Source: Panorpa germanica
Lineage: Eukaryota > Arthropoda > Insecta > Mecoptera > Panorpidae
Direction: 5' to 3'
NCBI GenBank assembly: GCA_963678705.1
Contig: OY783204.1
Location: 14,828,759-14,892,758, forward strand
DNA length: 64,000 bases
Shown: positions 1-11,300 of the stretch, piece by piece
Layout of the letters: the number at the start of each line of letters is the position of its first letter
How positions within the stretch are numbered: the first letter of the stretch is position 1
The notes under the pieces: model-generated
The model's database searches: none
The model's input: the letters and a program-made list of their open reading frames with translations, nothing else
What the model was told of the DNA's origin: nothing
Program-made: the position numbers and the translations under genes

Positions 1-402
1 GCAAAGAACTATGTTATTGACGATGACGCGTTGTTGCAGAACTGTATCTACAGAAGTGGTGCAAGTGATATTGGGGACAATTCCTTTAGATTTAAAAATC
101 ACTCATGCACTTACTCAAGTACAAATTACGCTAGAACTGAAAAAATCAAATTTTGATGATTTAAAATTAATGCGACAAAATTCGAGGATTTAAAGTTAAT
201 GCGGCTGTAGGATAAAAGTCTGGAGACGATACCAAATATATTGCCAAAGAGATGAATGCATATATGCATAAGCTCTGGCAAGACAGATGGGACTTAATAC
301 AAAAAGGAAGACCTACGTATTGGTTTACAAGGACGTAATATTGCTTTGCAACACAAGTGGTTCCTATCTACTATGTGTGTGATCGGCTATTGCTACTTTA
401 GG
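1..402 (+). pseudogene. R1-clade LINE ORF2 remnant, partial copy (3' part only)
   Basis: This is the 3' part of the LINE fossil, cut by the window start. It encodes in broken frames the segment MLLTMTRCCRTVSTEVVQV followed by PLDL, which resembles the conserved stretch C-terminal to the reverse transcriptase in R1-clade LINEs (pattern RT-S-x-A-x-x-V-x-x-G-x-x-P-L-D-L). Further on, positions 253-340 can be read as WQDRWD, then KGRPTYW, the conserved tail motif of that family. Stops lie between the two segments. This copy has QNSRI where the other four have QISRI, and a 1-bp deletion in the GGACGTAATATT stretch. Confidence 0.75.
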
Positions 403-1119
403 TGAAAAAAGTGATTAAAAGTGAGAAATTAATTATGGAAAAAAATTAAATAAATTATATGAATACTTTTTCAAACGAAAAGTATTTAAGTTTGTTTTAA
501 ATTTGTGTTAATTTACCCTAAACAAAGTGTTTTTACAAAAGTTTGACAGTTGGAAACCAGTGTTAAAAACGAATTTTTCATTACGCGTACACGCGGTCTT
601 ATAAACATAACCTTAAACTTGTAACTTTGATGTTTGATATAAGACATTATTAAGTGCGATAGACAAAAAAAGTGATAATAATTAGGTTATTGTTAGTGCT
701 AAAACATTAAGTGGTTCAAAATTCAAGAAATCTGTAGAGATATTTAAGGAAGACCTCATATAAACACTACAAATATACGGAAGACAAAAGGTTGCCGCCC
801 ACTATCAAGTAAGTCGAATAACATTAACTATAAATAATATTAAAACACAAGAATTAGTTTATATAAATGCGTGTTTTAAATAATAATGTGAGTGTATTAA
901 TTGTTATAAGTGATTAAGTGAACAATATATGCGGTTTTCTTGGAAATAGTGATTGATCGTTCATGAACATTCAATGGTAACAAACAAATGGTAAGTAAGT
1001 AGGCAAAAGTACAAGTATGTATATGAGATATTTATAGAAATTCAGTGTGCCTTTGTTGATGTCCGGTGGCAAAGTGACCTTCAAAGAATTAGACCGGCAA
1101 AAACCTATAGGTACGTCTA
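403..1119. other. AT-rich spacer of the 1,587-bp unit
   Basis: No gene or known element is recognised. The same spacer recurs at 1989-2706, 3576-4293 and 5163-5880. It is AT-rich with stops in all frames. The octamer ATTAAGTG occurs three times per unit (649-656, 706-713 and 913-920 here), among other AGTG words, suggesting an older internal motif. It could be LINE untranslated sequence or unrelated satellite DNA; the sequence does not decide. Confidence 0.7.
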
Positions 1120-1988
1120 CTGCGCTATGGAAAACTATTTTCATTGTCGAACATTATTTTACAAACCGATTACCGTTCCATGAAAAGGCAACTATCTAAA
1201 GGTTGTCCTCAGCGATCTGTAATGGGGCCTGAGCTCTTGAACATGGTATTCGACGAGAACTGTGTTTCTCACTCGAAAGGTTGTGTAGACATATGTTTTG
1301 CCAACGATAATGTGATCCTTATCGGTGCAAATAGTACAGAAACCCTAGAAAGCCGTTCTCGACCTGCTATATATAAAATCTGTAGTTTCTTAAAGCTACA
1401 AAGCTACGAAACAAATACAGTAACAACGAATGATAAACTTGTAACACACCTTGCGCGTGTCACAAGGACGGAATGAAGCTTAAACTCGGCAACTATGCCG
1501 ACACTATACAAGGGGGCATTTATGCTAATAGTTGTATATTGTGCTTTGGCATGGTATTACAGGATCAATCTTCCAGATCTTCCATGCAAAGAACTATGTT
1601 ATTGACGATGACGCGTTGTTGCAGAACTGTATCTACAGAAGTGGTGCAAGTGATATTGGGGACAATTCCTTTAGATTTAAAAATCACTCATGCACTTACT
1701 CAAGTACAAATTACGCTAGAACTGAAAAAATCAAATTTTGATGATTTAAAATTAATGCGACAAATTTCGAGGATTTAAAGTTAATGCGGCTGTAGGATAA
1801 AAGTCTGGAGACGATACCAAATATATTGCCAAAGAGATGAATGCATATATGCATAAGCTCTGGCAAGACAGATGGGACTTAATACAAAAAGGAAGACCTA
1901 CGTATTGGTTTACAAGGACGTTAATATTGCTTTGCATCACAAGTGGTTCCTATCTACTATGTGTGTGATCGGCTCCTGCTACTTTAGG
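1120..1988 (+). pseudogene. R1-clade LINE ORF2 remnant, copy 1 (RT C-terminal half to tail motif)
   Basis: The reading frame from about 1144 encodes KGCPQRSVMGPELLN, matching the non-LTR RT motif GCPQGSxxGPxxxN. About 30 residues on comes CFANDNVILIGANS, matching the catalytic box (F/Y)ADD followed by the usual hydrophobic stretch and G-x-S. The second residue of the ADD pair is Asn, so the active site is lost. A frame shift near 1473 leads to the RTVSTE...LGTIPLDL segment seen in R1-clade elements. After stops near 1776-1800, the WQDRWD...KGRPTYW tail motif follows at about 1858-1910. Homology to the extreme C terminus (GSYL) may reach about 1985. There is no intact frame, so this cannot encode a working RT. 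Family assignment beyond the R1 clade is not possible by eye. Confidence 0.8.
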
Positions 1989-2706
1989 TGAAAAAAGTGA
2001 TTAAAAGTGAGAAAGTAATTATGGAAAAAAAATTAAATAAATTATATGAATACTTTTTCAAACGAAAAGTATTTAAGTTTGTTTTAAATTTGTGTTAATT
2101 TACCCTAAACAAAGTGTTTTTACAAAAGTTTGACAGTTGGAAACCAGTGTTAAAAACGAATTTTTCATTACGCGTACACGCGGTCTTATAAACATAACCT
2201 CAAATTTGTAACTTTGATGTTTGATATAAGACATTATTAAGTGCGATAGACAAAAAAAGTGATAATAATTAGGTTAGTGTTAGTGCTAAAACATTAAGTG
2301 GTTTAAAATTCAAGAAATCTGTAGAGATATTTAAGGAAGACCTCATATAAACACTACAAATATACGGAAGACAAAAGGTTGCCGCCCACTATCAAGTAAG
2401 TCGAATAACATTAACTATAAATAATATTAAAACACAAGAATTAGTTTATATAAATGCGTGTTTTAAATAATAATGAGAGTGTATTAATTGTTATAAGTGA
2501 TTAAGTGAACAATATATGCGGTTTTCTTGGAAATAGTGATTGATCGTTCATGAACATTCAATGGTAACAAACAAATGGTAAGTAAGTAGGCAAAAGTACA
2601 AGTATGTATATGAGATATTTATAGAAATTCAGTGTGCCTTTGTTGATGTCCGGTGGCCAAGTAACCTTCAAAGAATTAGACCGGCAAAAACCTATAGGTA
2701 CGTCTA

Positions 2707-3575
2707 CTGTGCTATGGAAAACTATTTTCATTGTCGAACATTATTTTACAAACCGATTACCGTTCCATGAAAAGGCAACTATCTAAAGGTTGTCCTCAGC
2801 GATCTGTAATGGGGCCTGAGCTCTTGAACATGGTATTCGACGAGAACTGTGTTTCTCACTCGAAAGGTTGTGTAGACATATATTTTGCCAACGATAATGT
2901 GATCCTTATCGGTGCAAATAGTACAGAAACCCTAGAAAGCCGTTCTCGACCTGCTATATATAAAATCTGTAGTTTCTTAAAGCTACAAAGCTACGAAACA
3001 AATACAGTAACAACGAATGATAAACTTGTAACACACCTTGCGCGTGTCACAAGGACGGAATGAAGCTTAAACTCGGCAACTATGCCGACACTATACAAGG
3101 GGGCATTTATGCTAATAGTTGTATATTGTGCTTTGGCATGGTATTACAGGATCAATCTTCCAGATCTTCCATGCAAAGAACTATGTTATTGACGATGACG
3201 CGTTGTTGCAGAACTGTATCTACAGAAGTGGTGCAAGTGATATTGGGGACAATTCCTTTAGATTTAAAAATCACTCATGCACTTACTCAAGTACAAATTA
3301 CGCTAGAACTGAAAAAATCAAATTTTGATGATTTAAAATTAATGCGACAAATTTCGAGGATTTAAAGTTAATGCGGCTGTAGGATAAAAGTCTGGAGACG
3401 ATACCAAATATATTGCCAAAGAGATGAATGCATATATGCATAAGCTCTGGCAAGACAGATGGGACTTAATACAAAAAGGAAGACCTACGTATTGGTTTAC
3501 AAGGACGTTAATATTGCTTTGCAACACAAGTGGTTCCTATCTACTATGTGTGTGATCGGCTCCTGCTACTTTAGG
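2707..3575 (+). pseudogene. R1-clade LINE ORF2 remnant, copy 2
   Basis: Same fossil, 1,587 bp downstream of the previous one, with the same frame break and the same Asn-for-Asp change in the catalytic box. Copy-specific change: the codon before the box reads Tyr (DIYFAND) where the others have Cys (DICFAND). It shares GPELLN with copy 1. Confidence 0.8.
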
Positions 3576-4293
3576 TGAAAAAAGTGATTAAAAGTGAGAA
3601 AGTAATTATGGAAAAAAAATTAAATAAATTATATGAATACTTTTTCAAACGAAAAGTATTAAAGTTTGTTTTAAATTTGTGTTAATTTACCCTAAACAAA
3701 GTGTTTTTACAAAAGTTTGACAGTTGGAAACCAGTGTTAAAAACGAATTTTTCATTACGCGTACACGCGGTCTTATAAACATAACCTCAAATTTGTAACT
3801 TTGATGTTTGATATAAGACATTATTAAGTGCGATAGACAAAAAAAGTGATAATAATTAGGTTAGTGTTAGTGCTAAAACATTAAGTGGTTTAAAATTCAA
3901 GAAATCTGTAGAGATATTTAAGGAAGACCTCATATAAACACTACAAATATACGGAAGACAAAAGGTTGCCGCCCACTATCAAGTAAGTCGAATAACATTA
4001 ACTATAAATAATATTAAAACACAAGAATTAGTTTATATAAATGCGTGTTTTAAATAATAATGAGAGTGTATTAATTGTTATAAGTGATTAAGTGAACAAT
4101 ATATGCGGTTTTCTTGGAAATAGTGATTGATCGTTCATGAAGATTCAATGGTAACAAACAAATGGTAAGTAAGTAGGCAAAAGTACAAGTATGTATATGA
4201 GATATTTATAGAAATTCAGTGTGCCTTTGTTGATGTCCGGTGGCCAAGTAACCTTCAAAGAAATAGACCGGCAAAAACCTATAGGTACGTCTA

Positions 4294-5162
4294 CTGCGCT
4301 ATGGAAAACTATTTTCATTGTCGAACATTATTTTACAAACCGATTACCGTTCCATGAAAAGGCAACTATCTAAAGGTTGTCCTCAACGATCTGTAATGGG
4401 GCCTGGGCTCTTGAACATGGTATTCGACGAGAACTGTGTTTCTCACTCGAAAGGTTGTGTAGACATATGTTTTGCCAACGATAATGTGATCCTTATCGGT
4501 GCAAATAGTACAGAAACCCTAGAAAGCCGTTCTCGACCTGCTATATATAAAATCTGTAGTTTCTTAAAGCTACAAAGCTACGAAACAAATACAGTAACAA
4601 CGAATGATAAACTTGTAACACACCTTGCGCGTGTCACAAGGACGGAATGAAGCTTAAACTCGGCAACTATGCCGACACTATACAAGGGGGCATTTATGCT
4701 AATAGTTGTATATTGTGCTTTGGCATGGTATTACAGGATCAATCTTCCAGATCTTCCATGCAAAGAACTATGTTATTGACGATGACGCGTTGTTGCAGAA
4801 CTGTATCTACAGAAGTGGTGCAAGTGATATTGGGGACAATTCCTTTAGATTTAAAAATCACTCATGCACTTACTCAAGTACAAATTACGCTAGAACTGAA
4901 AAAATCAAATTTTGATGATTTAAAATTAATGCGACAAATTTCGAGGATTTAAAGTTAATGCGGCTGTAGGATAAAAGTCTGGAGACGATACCAAATATAT
5001 TGCCAAAGAGATAAATGCATATATGCATAAGCTCTGGCAAGACAGATGGGACTTAATACAAAAAGGAAGACCTACGTATTGGTTTACAAGGACGTTAATA
5101 TTGCTTTGCAACACAAGTGGTTCCTATCTACTATGTGTGTGATCGGCTCCTGCTACTTTAGG
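4294..5162 (+). pseudogene. R1-clade LINE ORF2 remnant, copy 3
   Basis: Same fossil with the same disabling changes. It carries GPGLLN instead of GPELLN and a silent change in the preceding codons (CAACGA for CAGCGA), both shared only with copy 4. It also has ATAAATGC for ATGAATGC before the tail motif, near 5011. Confidence 0.8.
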
Positions 5163-5880
5163 TGAAAAAAGTGATTAAAAGTGAGAAAGTAATTATGGAA
5201 AAAAAATTAAATAAATTATATGAATACTTTTTCAAACGAAAAGTATTTAAGTTTATTTTAAATTTGTGTTAATTTACCCTAAACAAAGTGTTTTTACAAA
5301 AGTTTGACAGTTGGAAACCAGTGTTAAAAACGAATTTTTCATTACGCGTACACGCGGTCTTATAAACATAACCTCAAATTTGTAACTTTGATGTTTGATA
5401 TAAGACATTATTAAGTGCGATAGACAAAAAAAGTGATAATAATTAGGTTAGTGCTAGTGCTAAAACATTAAGTGGTTTAAAATTCAAGAAATCTGTAGAG
5501 ATATTTAAGGAAGACCTCATATAAACACTACAAATATACGGAAGACAAAAGGTTGCCGCCCACTATCAAGTAAGTCGAATAACATTAACTATAAATAATA
5601 TTAAAACACAAGAATTAGTTTATATAAATGCGTGTTTTAAATAATAATGAGAGTGTATTAATTGTTATAAGTGATTAAGTGAACAATATATGCGGTTTTC
5701 TTGGAAATAGTGATTGATCGTTCATGAACATTCAATGGTAACAAACAAATGGTAAGTAAGTAGGCAAAAGTACAAGTATGTATATGAGATATTTATAGAA
5801 ATTCAGTGTGCCTTTGTTGATGTCCGGTGGCCAAGTAACCTTCAAAGAATTAGACCGGCAAAAACCTATAGGTACGTCTA

Positions 5881-6749
5881 CTGCGCTATGGAAAACTATT
5901 TTCATTGTCGAACATTATTTTACAAACCGATTACCGTTCCATGAAAAGGCAACTATCTAAAGGTTGTCCTCAACGATCTGTAATGGGGCCTGGGCTCTTG
6001 AACATGGTATTCGACGAGAACTGTGTTTCTCACTCGAAAGGTTGTGTAGACATATGTTTTGCCAACGATAATGTGATCCTTGTCGGTGCAAATAGTACAG
6101 AAACCCTAGAAAGCCGTTCTCGACCTGCTATATATAAAATCTGTAGTTTCTTAAAGCTACAAAGCTACGAAACAAATACAGTAACAACGAATGATAAACT
6201 TGTAACACACCTTGCGCGTGTCACAAGGACGGAATGAAGCTTAAACTCGGCAACTATGCCGACACTATACAAGGGGGCATTTATGCTAATAGTTGTATAT
6301 TGTGCTTTGGCATGGTATTACAGGATCAATCTTCCAGATCTTCCATGCAAAGAACTATGTTATTGACGATGACGCGTTGTTGCAGAACTGTATCTACAGA
6401 AGTGGTGCAAGTGATATTGGGGACAATTCCTTTAGATTTAAAAATCACTCATGCACTTACTCAAGTACAAATTACGCTAGAACTGAAAAAATCAAATTTT
6501 GATGATTTAAAATTAATGCGACAAATTTCGAGGATTTAAAGTTAATGCGGCTGTAGGATAAAAGTCTGGAGACGATACCAAATATATTGCCAAAGAGATG
6601 AATGCATATATGCATAAGCTCTGGCAAGACAGATGGGACTTAATACAAAAAGGAAGACCTACGTATTGGTTTACAAGGACGTTAATATTGCTTTGCAACA
6701 CAAGTGGTTCCTATCTACTATGTGTGTGATCGGCTCCTTATACTTTAGG
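5881..6749 (+). pseudogene. R1-clade LINE ORF2 remnant, copy 4
   Basis: Same fossil with the same frame break and FAND box. It shares the GPGLLN variant with copy 3 and has one private replacement, ILVGAN for ILIGAN. The 3' edge differs slightly (CTCCTTATAC near 6735 where the others have CTCCTGCTAC). Confidence 0.8.
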
Positions 6750-7204
6750 TGAAAAAAGTGATTAAAAGTGAGAAAGTAATTATGGAAAAAAAATTAAATA
6801 AATTATATGAATACTTTTTCAAACGAAAAGTATTTAAGTTTGTTTTAAATTTGTGTTAATTTACCCTAAACAAAGTGTTTTTACAAAAGTTTGACAGTTG
6901 GAAACCAGTGTTAAAAACGAATTTTTCATTACGCGTACACGCGATCTTATAAACATAACCTCAAATTTGTAACTTTGATGTTTGATATAAGACATTATTA
7001 AGTGCGATAGACAAAAAAAGTGATAATAATTAGGTTAGTGTTAGTGCTAAAACATTAAGTGGTTCAAAATTCAAGAAATCTGTAGAGATATTTAAGGAAG
7101 ACCTCATATAAACACTACAAATATACGGAAGACAAAAGGTTGCCGCCCACTATCAAGTAAGTCGAATAACAATAACTATAAATAATATTAAAACACAAGA
7201 ATTA
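6750..7204. other. Last spacer of the 1,587-bp array, cut by the gap
   Basis: Same spacer as in the preceding units up to the N run. The array therefore does not end naturally in the sequence shown. It has GCGATCTTA where the others have GCGGTCTTA near 6942. No gene is seen. Confidence 0.8.
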
Positions 7205-7404
7205 NNNNNNNNNNNNNNNNNNNNNNNNNNNNNNNNNNNNNNNNNNNNNNNNNNNNNNNNNNNNNNNNNNNNNNNNNNNNNNNNNNNNNNNNNNNNNNNN
7301 NNNNNNNNNNNNNNNNNNNNNNNNNNNNNNNNNNNNNNNNNNNNNNNNNNNNNNNNNNNNNNNNNNNNNNNNNNNNNNNNNNNNNNNNNNNNNNNNNNNN
7401 NNNN
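7205..7404. other. Assembly gap (200 N)
   Basis: Exactly 200 unknown bases. The left flank is the 1,587-bp family and the right flank is mid-monomer of the 295-bp family, so the junction between the two families is not observed. The round length suggests a placeholder rather than a measured size. Confidence 0.98.
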
Positions 7405-8369
7405 GTTCACATTGCTATTGAAGCGTATTCGAGTTATGAGCAAAAATCCAAAAAAAATTTGATGAAAATCCCATAACTCTTACAGTTTTTATCACAGAAA
7501 GTTGAAATAGTGCTAAAACGATGAATTGAGAAAAAATAATGCGATTTACGCTATTTTGAACATTCTCCATATAAAATTGACTGAGAATCAGAAAATATTT
7601 TTAAAAAAATCGCTGTTACTTGTGAAATCTTATAGCTACAAAAAAACAATGTACTAGACATGTACGAATACCGCCTCCTTACATAGATTTAGACCTATAG
7701 TTCACATTGCTATTGAAGCGTATTCGAGTTATGAGCAAAAATCCAAAAAAAATTTGATGAAAATCCCATAACTCTTACAGTTTTCATCACAGAAAGTTGA
7801 AATAGTGCTAAAACGACGAATTGAGAAAAAATAATGCGATTTACGCTATTTTGAACATTCTCCATATAAAATTGACTGAGAATCAGAAAATATTTTTAAA
7901 AAAATCGCTGTTACTTGTGAAATCTTATAGCTACAAAAAAACAATGTTCTAGACATGTGCGAATACCGCCTTCTTACATAGATTTAGGCCTATAGTTCAC
8001 ATTGCTATTGAAGCGTATTCGAGTTATGAGCAAAAATCCAAAAAAAATTTGATGAAAATCCCATAACTCTTACAGTTTTTATCACAGAAAGTTGAAATAG
8101 TGCTAAAACGACGAATTGAGAAAAAATAATGCGATTTACGCTATTTTGAACATTCTCCATATAAAATTGACTGAGAATCAGAAAATATTTTTAAAAAAAT
8201 CGCTGTTACTTGTGAAATCTTATACCTACAAAAAAACAATGTACTAGACATGTAAGTATACCGCCTCCTTACATAGATTTAGGCCTTTAGTTCACATTGT
8301 TATTGAAGCGTATTCGAGTTATGAGCAAAAATCCAAAAAAAAATTGATGAAAATCCCATAACTCTTATA

Positions 8370-11300
8370 TCTTATAGCTACAAAAAAACAATGTACTAGA
8401 CATGTGCGAATACCGCCTCCTTACATAGATTTAGGCCTATAGTTCACATTGCTATTGAAGCGTATTCGAGTTATGAGCAAAATTCCAAAAAAAATTTGAT
8501 GAAAATCCCATAACTCTTACAGTTTTTATCACAGAAAGTTGAATTAGTGCTAAAACTACGAATTGAGAAAAAATATTGCGATTTACGCTATTTTGAACAT
8601 TCTCCATATAAAATTGACTGAGAATCAGAAAATATTTAAAAAAAAAACGCTGTTACTTGTGAAATCTTATAGCTACAAACAAACTATGTACTAGACATGT
8701 ACGAATACCGCCTCCTTACATAAATTTAGGCCTATAGTTCACTATTGCTATTGAAGCGTATTCGAGTTATGAGCAAAAATCCAAAAAAAATTTGATGAAA
8801 ATCCCATAACTCTTATAGTTTTTATCACAGAAAGTTGAAATAGTGCTAAAACGACGAATTGAGAAAAGAAAATGCGATTTGTGCTATTTTGAACATTCTC
8901 CATATAAAATTGACTGAGAATCAGAAAATATTTTTAAAAAAATCGCTGTTACTTGTGAAATCTTATACCTACAAAAAAACAATGTACTAGACATGTACGA
9001 GTACCGCCTCCTTACATAGATTTAGGCCTATAGTTCACATTGTTATTGAAGCGTATTCGAGTTATGAGCAAAAATCCAAAAAAAATTTGATGAAAATCCC
9101 ATAACTCTTATATCTTATAGCTACAAAAAAACAATGTACTAGACATGTGCGAATACCGCCTCCTTACATAGATTTAGGCCTATAGTTCACATTGCTATTG
9201 AAGCGTATTCGAGTTATGAGCAAAAATCCAAAAAAAATTTGATGAAAATCCCATAACTCTTACAGTTTTTATCACAGAAAGTTGAAATAGTGCTAAAACG
9301 ACGAATTGAGAAAAAATAATGCGATTTACGCTATTTTGAACATTCTCCATATAAAATTGACTGAGAATCAGAAAATATTTTTAAAAAAATCGCTGTTACT
9401 TGTGAAATCTTATAGCTACAAAAAAACAATGTACTAGACATGTGCGAATACCGCCTCCTTACATAGATTTATGCCTATAGTTCACATTGCTATTGAAGCG
9501 TATTCGAGTTATGAGCAAAAATCCAAAAAAAATTTGATGAAAATCCCATAACTCTTACAGTTTTTATTACAGAAAGTTGAAATAGTGCTAAAACGACGAA
9601 TTGAGAAAAAATAATGCGATTTACGCTATTTTGAACATTCTCCATATAAAATTGACTGAGAATCAGAAAATATTTAAAAAAAAATCGCTGTTACTTGTGA
9701 AATCTTATAGCTACAAAAAAACAGTGTACTAGACATGTGCGAATACCGCCTTCTTACATAGATTTAGGCCTATAGTTCACATTGTTATTGAAGCGTATTC
9801 GAGTTATGAGCAAAAATCCAAAAAAAATTTGATGAAAATCCCATAACTCTTATATCTTATAGCTACAAAAAAACATTGTACTAGACATGTGCGAATACCG
9901 CCTCCTTACATAGATTTAGGCCTATAGTTCACATTGCTATTGAAGCGTATTCGAGTTATGAGCAAAAATCCAAAAAAAATTTGATGAAAATCCCATAACT
10001 CTTACAGTTTTTATCACAGAAAGTTGAAATAGTGCTAAAACGACGAATTGAGAAAAAATAATGCGATTTACGCTATTTTGAACATTCTCCATATAAAATT
10101 GACTGAGAATCAGAAAATATTTTTAAAAAAATCGCTGTTACTTGTGAAATCTTATAGCTACAAAAAAACAATGTACTAGACATGTGCGAATACCGCCTCC
10201 TTACATAGATTTAGGCCTATAGTTCACATTGCTATTGAAGCGTATTCGAGTTATGAGCAAAAATCCAAAAAAAATTTGATGAATATCCCATAACTCTTAC
10301 AGTTTTTATCACAGAAAGTTGAAATAGTGCTAAAACGACGAATTGAGAAAAAATAATGCGATTTACGCTATTTTGAACATTCTCCATATAAAATTGACTG
10401 AGAATCAGAAAATATTTTTAAAAAAATCGCTGTTACTTGTGAAATCTTATAGCTACAAAAAAACAATGTACTAGACATGTGCGAATACCGCCTCCTTACA
10501 TAGATTTAGGCCTATAGTTCACATTGCTATTGAAGCGTATTTGAGTTATGAGCAAAAATCCAAAAAAAATTTGATGAAAATCCCATAACTCTTACAGTTT
10601 TTATTACAGAAAGTTGAAATAGTGCTAAAACGACGAATTGAGAAAAAATAATGCGATTTACGCTATTTTGAACATTCTCCATATAAAATTGACTGAGAAT
10701 CAGAAAATATTTAAAAAAAAATCGCTGTTACTTGTGAAATCTTATAGCTACAAAAAAACAGTGTACTGGACATGTGCGAATACCGCCTTCTTACATAGAT
10801 TTAGGCCTATAGTTCACATTGCTATTGAAGCGTATTCGAGTTATGAGCAAAAATCCAAAAAAAATTTGATGAAAATCCCATAACTCTTACAGTTTTTATC
10901 ACAGAAAGTTGAAATAGTGCTAAAACGACGAATTGAGAAAAGAAAATGCGATTTATGCTATTTTGAACATTCTCCATATAAAATTGACTGAGAATCAGAA
11001 AATATTTTTAAAAAAATCGCTGTTACATGTGAAATCTTATAGCTACAAAAAAAACAATGTACTAGACATGTGCGAATACCGCCTCCTTACATAGATTTAG
11101 GCCTATAGTTCACATTGCTATTGAAGCGTATTCGAGTTATGAGCAAAATTCCAAAGAAAATTTGATGAAAATCCCATAACTCTTACAGTTTTATCACAGA
11201 AAGTTGAAATAGTGCTAAAACGACGAATTGAGAAAAAATAATGCGATTTACGCTATTTTGAACATTCTCCATATAAAATTGACTGAGAATCAGAAAATAT

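Larger units (their letters stand above)
1..7204 (+). repeat. Tandem array of a 1,587-bp satellite-like unit (about 4.5 copies)
   Basis: The same sequence recurs head to tail with a spacing of 1,587 bp: markers at 1144, 2731, 4318 and 5905, and at 1473, 3060, 4647 and 6234. The first spacing is 1,585 because the partial first copy lacks single bases near 337 and in the A-run near 446. Copies differ by only scattered substitutions (about 1-2% by eye). Each unit is a decayed LINE fragment of about 870 bp followed by about 720 bp of AT-rich spacer. Copies three and four share variants absent from copies one and two, the pattern expected from unequal exchange between neighbours. The array starts outside the window and stops at the assembly gap, so its full size is unknown. 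Confidence 0.95.

Noticed and set aside
1752-1940. 62-codon minus-strand open frame, repeated in each 1,587-bp unit
   Set aside because: It lies antisense to the LINE tail motif and is a shadow of that fossil.
7420-7440. CENP-B-box-like word in the monomer (ATTCGAGTTATGAG)
   Set aside because: It matches only the TTCG and the following spaced A of the box. The CGGG half is absent, so it is not a credible box.
7153-7443. 96-codon open frame across the gap
   Set aside because: It is produced by translating through N bases.
10638-10883. 81-codon open frame in the satellite, repeated at 11228, 17739, 19071, 24546, 30318 and, inverted, at 57278 and 62788
   Set aside because: It starts at TTG and exists only in monomers where a TAG found in the majority (ATG TAC TAG) has mutated. 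Frames in other monomers are closed, and there is no sign of codon-level constraint.
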